A stretch of DNA of 64,000 nt from Salticus scenicus. Its lineage: Eukaryota > Arthropoda > Arachnida > Araneae > Salticidae. This document shows positions 58,601-64,000 of this stretch, piece by piece (position 1 is the stretch's first letter; the number at the start of each line of letters is the position of its first letter). Where the stretch lies: positions 189,817,079-189,881,078 of the forward strand of contig OZ005656.1 in NCBI GenBank assembly GCA_963930645.1, read 5' to 3'. The notes under the pieces are model-generated. The model saw nothing but the letters and a program-made list of their open reading frames with translations, was not told the origin of the DNA and ran no database searches. The translations under genes were made by a program, and so were the position numbers.

Positions 58601-58967
58601 AGTTTCCAACAACTTTTGGTAATATTTGAGGATCTTTCTTGCATGCTGCTTCAATAAATTCAACGACAAATTTACGAACGCCTGGCTTCTGGTCATGTTG
58701 AAAACTAACAACTTCATCAAGAAAATTATCCAATAGTTTGGGTTCTTTATGTATGATAAGTTCTTGCACAATTCGTAAACTTTTCAATGCATCCTCCTCA
58801 CTTGTTAACAGCATCGCTGCATTTAGCAACTGTATTACTCTATCTGCAGTTACAGTTTGTTGAACTGTCTCTTCTTCCACAAAGAACTGAGCGGCTGTAC
58901 TACGACGACAGTCAACAGCTTTCTTTTTCGACTTCTGAGAAGGCTCCCCATCAGCTGAAAAGATCAT
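55650..58967 (-). CDS. Symplekin, single uninterrupted reading frame
   Basis: The frame encodes 1105 residues ending GEPLPPGQEEI. Symplekin is the scaffold that links CPSF and CstF in mRNA cleavage and polyadenylation and the histone pre-mRNA cleavage complex. The N-terminal part (about residues 20-345) is the HEAT-repeat domain, with VQELIIHKEPKLLDNFLDEV and SLHANLPPTLTQSQVSSVRK matching animal symplekins closely. A Lys/Ser-rich linker follows (353-395) with KKRSASKEEGWSKRAK, bipartite-NLS-like. An acidic run is near 480. The C-terminal symplekin/Pta1 domain covers about 890-1060. Length is near that of fly symplekin, so it looks complete. The start is open: ATGATCTTTTCAG at the 5' end could be a true start or a splice acceptor after which coding begins in an upstream exon. 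The absence of introns is unusual for this family. Confidence 0.95.
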   Translation of the reverse strand: MIFSADGEPSQKSKKKAVDCRRSTAAQFFVEEETVQQTVTADRVIQLLNAAMLLTSEEDALKSLRIVQELIIHKEPKLLDNFLDEVVSFQHDQKPGVRKFVVEFIEAACKKDPQILPKVVGNLNIMLGDENVNVQKNVIKTTTQLYPVTIRWLCDAKNVDEVMEATWASMSQLKNRIYLLLDSDNEGVRALTVKFMEAVVLAQTFKDQYTDPKSEELSLDEIPVILKIFRPRKLEDEAREVFLKLVNFHGASHISNVNLMTCMQVLTTLAKKRFEFFPKVLQAFESLHANLPPTLTQSQVSSVRKNIKMQIFKLVKHPGAVEFHSRISIMLSDLGATPQQIAKCFPSVDLSKKRSASKEEGWSKRAKTQGETTKSESQRSKTTDRSSKIKETAIDITAEDLVPKFTITNVADLVLVSMLNLPDVMPVTFQSTYTPIAAAGTEPQIRHLARLLATQLTLFGLGKGLQEVRAEGGTEKMEGSDEEEESSKEKQIQTLVNRVASDKPKKHSLVLIPSGSQVKQSRSKKLDLKTAVKPLEDAEADKLCRSAFNRILDAEKYIAKRGAGAIRTKILTTLATQFRGDMSNDLKNHILENPRGRLDLVFSWLYQEYASYRGFEGSSEGPIEKYEQVVYDLFSGVLENDEQNHILFGRFFLDAPYITDAMADSLKVICTDENATHQALQIAKNMTIHRPPKKLLFLGVICELTLHENIEVRNKAVSTAVELHETGHLESFIENFALRSLKFLRKATPPRDDFPLFSQPLLQWSEDLTKVCLHLYLALLPVNHRLIHDLGTVYVETSADIKRTILRTLEAPVKGMSMSSPELLRFVENCPKGAETLVTRIIHILTDKAPPSNELVDRVRDLYHKRVPDVRFLIPIINGLSKREVIAALPELIKLNPTVVKEVFHRLLGSNFPSPLSPAELLVALHNIDPAKCNLKIIIKATALCFEEKNVYTQVVLAMVMQQLMEQDPLPILLMRTVIQSLANYPHLLGFVTNILQRLITKKVWTQKKIWEGFIKCCQRTKPQSFQVLLQLPAPQLEEVLISCPDLRDPLCQYVDNFTEHQKEHIPPAVVKVLNMFKPKIEKPDSLDIKSESTGEPLPPGQEEI

Positions 58968-59418
58968 GCACTGATCAGAAACAGGATGATTCTTAGCTTA
59001 TACAGGGGCCCTCAAAAGTCTAAATTTCAGTAACATATCTCCACTTTAAAAATGTTTGAAGAACATTTACTAGAAATGGAATACTCATATTGTAAAATAA
59101 GCAAAATAAAAATATGAAAGATTCCAAAAATGCTAAGAGTAAAATAAAGCCTACTACATTTTAAAACAAATAGAAAAAAAAAAAAAAAAATTATAGAATT
59201 GCACAATTTGCACACCCACAACTTTCACCAAGAGCATTCTGTAAAATTAAAGGTTTTTTATGCGTAAGTAAGAACAAGTGAAGAGTTTAAAAAAAAAAAA
59301 GGAAGACTTTTGATGGCCACTGCAATTTTATGGCAAAATATTAAAAACAACTAACATTAACTTTAGAAATTTTTAAAATATAAAGCCACGAATATAATTA
59401 TTATAAAACAAAAACCTT
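58968..59418. other. Region upstream of symplekin
   Basis: Contains a poly-A run near 59173-59190 and AT-rich sequence. A promoter, or intron, of symplekin would lie here. I cannot point to a TATA box or initiator. Confidence 0.4.
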
Positions 59419-59615
59419 ACTTCATCTTTATTGATGTAACCTTTTAGCAGCTTGCTAGTACTTTCAAATCAGGAGGCCCCCCTTATCATCAGCGCTGGTT
59501 ACTCCATGCTGCGTATCTGTGAAGATTTCCTCCCGATGTTTGACTTCTCTTCTCTGTTTCAGGAGATGGCAACAGGTAGCATCTATACCTGTTGTTGATT
59601 GGTTCAACATTGGTT
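59419..59615 (-). repeat. Inverted partial copy of the Penelope-like element 3' region
   Basis: In reverse complement this gives AACAACAGGTATAGATGCTA, CCATCTCCTGAAACAGAGAA, a CAGCATGGAGTAACCAGCGC block and AAAAGGTTACATCAATAAAG. It matches 60005-60190 closely. The two copies face each other head to head, an arrangement often left by Penelope-like insertion. Confidence 0.75.
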
Positions 59616-59685
59616 TGTTGGTTAATTTTTACGATCACAGGGTCGCCGTAAAAATTTAAAATATTGCCAGTAAATTAAATATAAA

Positions 59686-60145
59686 TATTCCAATCAAACC
59701 AAACCCGAACATTTATCAAATCATCAGAAACGACAAAGATCAAATTCCCCCCCTCGAATCTGCCGGTATATACAAAATCCCCTTTAAACATCAAAACAAC
59801 AGCGATGGCTGTTACATAGGAATGACTAAAAGGAAAATCAATACATACATAAGAGCATATTAATGACATTAAATTCGAAAAATACAAAAATGAAAATATT
59901 AAAATAGATTTTGAAAACACAGAAAAAATTGCTAACTACAACAATTACAATTATGCACTCTTTCGCGAAATAATAGAAATCATCGACCAACCTAATGCAT
60001 GCAACCTAGACCAATCAACAACAGGTATAGATGCTACCTGGTGCCATCTCCTGAAAGAGAGAAGAGAAGTCAAACACCGGGAGGAAATCTTCAAAGATAT
60101 GCAGCATGGAGTAACCAGCGGCGACGATAAGGGCCCCCCCCCCCC
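59686..60145 (+). pseudogene. Penelope-like element GIY-YIG endonuclease, frameshifted
   Basis: The first part encodes ESAGIYKIPFKHQNNSDGCY followed by IGMTKRKINTYIR, giving the GIY and YIG motifs 11-12 residues apart. A one-base shift near 59853 breaks the frame. In the next frame the domain continues from EHINDIKFEKY through REIIEIIDQPNACNL to HREEIFKDMQHG and the C-run near 60133. This is the endonuclease end of a Penelope-like retroelement; the reverse transcriptase is missing. It is a different subfamily from the fragment at 43016. Confidence 0.7.
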
Positions 60146-62669
60146 TGATTTGAAAGTACTTCGCCGCTAAAAGGTTACATCAATAAAGCTGAAGTAAGGT
60201 TTTTGTTTTATAACAACTAACATTATAAACAAAATTAAAACAAGATAACTTTTCCCTAAATAAAGTTTATCTTACAGTTCTCTCTCCTATCAGTGATCAT
60301 CAAGGTTATTCAAACACCAAGAAAACGTACCGGCAGAAGAGAAGAATCAATTGCATTTTACTTATTGGCGAGTAGACTTTTTTGATGCAGGGAGTGAAAT
60401 TTCAAGCAGTGTACTGTCTTTATCGCACTTGTTACTACCAAATCTTAAATGTGGCAGAGTAAACATGAGACTAACAAGGGAACCTTTTTAAGTGAATTAC
60501 ATACTTTGAATTGAGACACATTCTATAGAATTTCTAATGCTGTTTTAGCCCAGTGGCAGTTTTCTAGCTGTCTGCGACAGTCTTAAAATTTTATAATCTG
60601 TATGCAAAATTTGCATGTAATCAGGGTTGAAAATGGCTTACACTCAAAAAGCCTGAAAGCTGATGCGTGCGTGTGTGTGGGAGGCTTAACATCAGTGGTG
60701 ATCTCATCTCGTGCAACAATACACAAATACAATTTTACTAAAGAGCAATATAGTATAAACAATTGTATTCATTCATCATCTCATTCAATTAATTATTTTA
60801 TAGCAATGTTTGCCACAACACAATATAAACAAAAGTATTAGTTTTAGTTTTGATACAGAAATTTTTATCCGTGAATTGTTATCCGAAAGTTGTGGAATTT
60901 TTTTTATTATTATTATTATTGCAGATAAAAAATGCCTGCAAGCCGTTTTTCTGTGTCCGCGACTATGTCGCCGTGTTTCTGCCACTGGGTGTTTTAGAAT
61001 ACGTAAGTTTTTTGCAAAACTCACTTAAATAGAGAAATAGCAACCACTTAAAATTTAACAATTTTTCGACATTTGGTGAAAAGTGAAAGTAGCACACTCT
61101 CTTGATGCAGGAATTTTTGGAATAAATGTTATCGTAAGATAAAACATTTTTGTATTCCTGCTCATAAAATTCACAATTAAAATTATTCCTCATTTTTCAA
61201 AAAATAATTTTTGTCATTTGTCAAATTCATTTTGTAGCTGTAAAGTGAAATTTTCCTTTTTTATAACAATAAGTTAAAAAATTTTTAAAGCTAAACAATT
61301 TTTTTGAAAAACAAGAATTTATTTAATAAGTACAAATTTTTATAAATATGAAAGTGAAACTTACTGTTGCATAAAAGAAAATAAAAATTCTAATACAGCA
61401 AGACAAAAATCTATATTTCTCTAACGGGGTCTAGTTACGATTACATTTTGTCGAAATGATACAATAGTGAGCAATTAAAAAAATACGTGAGGATAAAAAT
61501 ATTTATAAAGGGACAATATTTAAGCACGCGGACTCAGCTCAATGATATTTTATTGAAAAACATATTTTTGAAAGTTGCTTCTTCAGAATAATTGCAAGCA
61601 TCATTTTAAACCTAGCAATACTTAATATATACAGAATATGAATTATTTATAATAAACTGACTAAAAAATGAAATCATAAAAATTATAATCAAAATCGAAT
61701 TTTTCTTTTAATACAAAAAAATATGCTAATATAAAGTCATGGCCAACATGACGACAAAAATTTAAAAAGCGTCATGGGGGCCCTATTAAAACTGTATTGC
61801 CTGTTACAGTAAGTACGGAAATTGGGTCGTCAGTCATGAAATTTTATTTTCAAACCTTTCTTTGAATTATTTTGGTTTCACTATTGCACATATTAAACTT
61901 GTGAGTTTCAAACTTTAAAAAACAAAGTGCAAAAATTTTGCACGAGTTTGCTAGTAGAAAATATTCATTTAAGACTCCTTTCTCTATCCCCCCCCCCCCC
62001 AAAAAAAAAAAAATCATAAAACTTTATTTTTGAATGAGATATCTTTATAAAACAAAGAAATAAAAACTCAGTTGGAAAAAAATGAGAATCTGACTGATGT
62101 AGTGTCTTAATGAGCAACTTATTAAAAAAAATAAAATTTAAACATTAACTCAATACTCCAATTTATCATCTTAGGAAACAGTTCGAAAAACTTCATTTTT
62201 GAATGACATATCTTCATAAAATGAAACAACAAAAATTTCATGATTACATACAAAAAGGAAATTTAACTGATGTGCTACCTTCAGAGCAGACAATACCTAA
62301 TATCACTAACAGCCATGGCCCATGTTTCCATTGAAAAATTTGTTTCCATAATTACTCATTAAGAAATTTTTTTATTCCATTTTCAAATTAATTCAGAAAA
62401 AATCACAATTGTTAAGTTAGTAATCATTTTTCGAAAATTGATTTTTTAAATTCGTATTTATCTCATTTTGCAGTTGTAAAAATGAAAAAAATGTACTTAG
62501 TGTAAATTTGGATTTTTGAATGTAAATAATAAAAATTAAAAAAATAATAATAATGATCGTCAATTTTCTGAATGTGAAAACTGAATTCAAATTACATTAT
62601 TAGGCTATAAGTAATTATGAAAAGAAATTTGGACATGGCTGTCAGCGAGATTAGCAGGGATGAGATTAG
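60146..62669. other. No gene seen
   Basis: Begins with the shared Penelope tail to about 60215. CTAACAAGGGAACC near 60471 and CAGGGTTGAAAATGGCTTAC near 60622 look like single ends of DNA elements without partners. (GT)n is short near 60669. A C-run lies at 61989-62000. AT-rich open frames (60785-61193) overlap in several frames and carry no domain. Confidence 0.4.
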
Positions 62670-63149
62670 CTAAAATAGAAAATGCTTTGCAATGCCATGT
62701 GTGATGACGTAAAACACTTTTTTCTCTTTAAGCTGCATAGCTGCTACGATGGATGAATCTGGAAACATGACTTTAAATAAATCTACAGTCTCCGTACACA
62801 ATCTGAAAGAAATATTTCCATTTGCTACATGCGACGCCCATACAGCTTCGGCTTTTACTACCTGATTTTGGTGCCTCACGGACACATCACCCGAAGTTTT
62901 TTGTTTTAGATTACCGAAAATACTCCGATTTTTAAATTTGTTGTTCAATTTCAGCAGATGTTTTCTGCCGCTGTGAAGCGCTTCCACTTGTTTAATTCCA
63001 CTATTTGATATGTAAAACTTTTCGGAACATAAAACACATTTAGCGGAATAAATGTCGCCATTTATAGCTTCAAGCCATCCTCTCAGCAAAACACCGTCAA
63101 ATTCTTTTTCCAACCACAAGTACAGAAATTTCGTTTTACCTTTAACCAT
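62670..63149 (-). pseudogene. hAT-type transposase N-terminal fragment
   Basis: Counting from Met at 63149 (MVKGKTKFLYLWLEKEF), about 159 residues are open to TAG. A BED/U1-like zinc finger is visible: AKCVLCSEKFYISNSGI, then EALHSGRKH (CxxC...HxxxxH form). It is followed by AEAVWASHVANGNISFRLCT and DLFKVMFPDSSI, which in many animal hAT-like proteins precede the catalytic domain. A full protein is usually over 600 residues; here the frame stops soon after the N-terminal third, and no RNase H-like core is seen beyond. The frame is open for a further 19 codons upstream, but that part looks non-coding. Confidence 0.6.
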
Positions 63150-63224
63150 GATAAGGATGCAAATGAAATGAAACCATATGCTGAGATTTAGTATAAAATC
63201 ATTCAATGCAACAATGCTAAGAAT

Positions 63225-63304
63225 TACCGTATATTTCCGTGTATAAGCCGAGAATTTTTGGAAATTTTTCGGAAGCTGTATTATAATGGTCGGCTTATAT
63301 ACGG
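63225..63304. repeat. GTATAAGCCGA inverted repeat, DNA transposon terminus
   Basis: TACCGTATATTTCCGTGTAT opens a segment in which CCGTGTATAAGCCGA (63237-63251) is mirrored by TCGGCTTATATACGG (63290-63304). Such TACCGTAT...GTATAAGCCG ends are common in hAT-like and related elements. It points away from the transposase fragment at 62670-63149, so the two may be separate elements. The partner end is not in the window. Confidence 0.6.
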
Positions 63305-64000
63305 ATCTACATTTCTAGCAAAAAACGTACTTCAGAAACAATGATTGAATACATATATTTTAAGCTTAAAAAGTATATATAAAGTAAAATAGTTATATTA
63401 AATCTTATTCTTAAATAATTATCACATATAAAACTCTTAAATTAGTAATTTTAAATTTATTTCACAAAACGCTCGATGTAGTCACGTTTGTTTACATTTC
63501 TTTTTGACCTGCCGGTAACTGAAGTCGTCGGCAGAGTGCACGAACGGAGTAAATTCTCTGTCTGATTCAGAAATAGTATAAGAGAAACGTGAAAAAAACA
63601 GGACTCCCGATTATATTTTTAATTTATACAATTAAATTTAAATCATCTCTGTTTAAAATGTTTCTAGGCTTACACTAGCAAAAGCGGCAAAGCTTCGTTT
63701 TTTTTATAGAAGTATTTTTATTTTGTTGAAGATTGCCTTGAAGCACTGATAAAAGTACTGAAAAGTAGAAATATACAAAATAATTTAGATACGTCATTAA
63801 AAAAAATCGATGCAATCGGACTTTACACGGCTTATTTATGTAAACATCCAGCGGCGGCATTGCTTCATCGACGTTAGGGTTAGGTCTCCCGGCCCGGTAT
63901 TACGGTAGCCATCGTTTTCGGCTGCCGGGACTTGCGTTCGCGTCTGTGTTTGCCTCCCTTCTGATAGGGTTGCCAGAGTTAAAACTATCGCCGTTGGCGA
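63305..64000. other. No gene seen; GC- and CpG-rich right edge
   Basis: From about 63470 the sequence gains CpGs, strongest at 63850-63960 (CCGGCCCGGTATTACGGTAG, TTCGGCTGCCGGGACTTGCG). It could be the CpG-rich interior of a DNA element, as in 8853-17819, or a promoter of a gene to the right. TAGGGTTGCCAGAG near 63966 resembles a hAT terminus. Confidence 0.4.

Overview
This is a stretch of an AT-rich eukaryotic, almost certainly animal, genome. It has GT-AG introns from 82 bp to about 21 kb, AATAAA signals, many homopolymer and dinucleotide tracts, and dense transposon debris. The protein matches (ribosomal protein SA and symplekin) are animal-like. The mix of copia, piggyBac, pogo/Tigger, hAT and Penelope-like elements suggests an arthropod, perhaps a chelicerate such as a spider; that placement is inference.

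There are three host genes. (1) On the + strand, four exons (1146-1227, 6057-6148, 27619-27732, 28957-29115) join in phase to give the last 168 residues of an unrecognised, probably helical protein, with AATAAA just after the stop. Its third-from-last to second-from-last exon gap is a 21.5 kb intron filled with nested transposons. (2) On the - strand, the last four coding exons of ribosomal protein SA (42166-42530, 41955-42083, 38968-39084, 35027-35200); the exon with the first ~45 residues was not found. (3) On the - strand, a single uninterrupted 1105-codon symplekin reading frame (55650-58967), a scaffold of mRNA 3'-end processing. Nothing ties these genes together beyond location.

The rest is mobile DNA, much of it datable by nesting. 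At 8690-18070 an unclassified repeat was split by a hAT-like element (8853-17819), itself split by a 7.7 kb Copia LTR retrotransposon (9487-17203) with a half-tRNA primer site and three inactivating lesions. At 21001-25691 a Tigger-like element contains a piggyBac-like element, which contains a 172-bp tandem array. At 32628-34398 a hAT element with perfect 8-bp duplications contains a piggyBac-type MITE. At 36348-38232 and 51131-52669 are two copies of one terminal-inverted-repeat family carrying ~180-bp tandem units; one copy holds a further insertion for which the other is the empty site. At 46599-47597 another such pair exists.

Remnants of coding transposon domains include two Penelope-like GIY-YIG endonuclease fragments (43016-43147, 59686-60145), a hAT transposase N-terminus (62670-63149) and a possible ISXO2/Merlin-type N-terminus (45241-45558). 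I saw no clearly new biological system; the best leads are the tRNA-like sequences inside terminal inverted repeats at 3070-4464, the minisatellite-bearing element family, the intronless symplekin, and the missing first RPSA exon.
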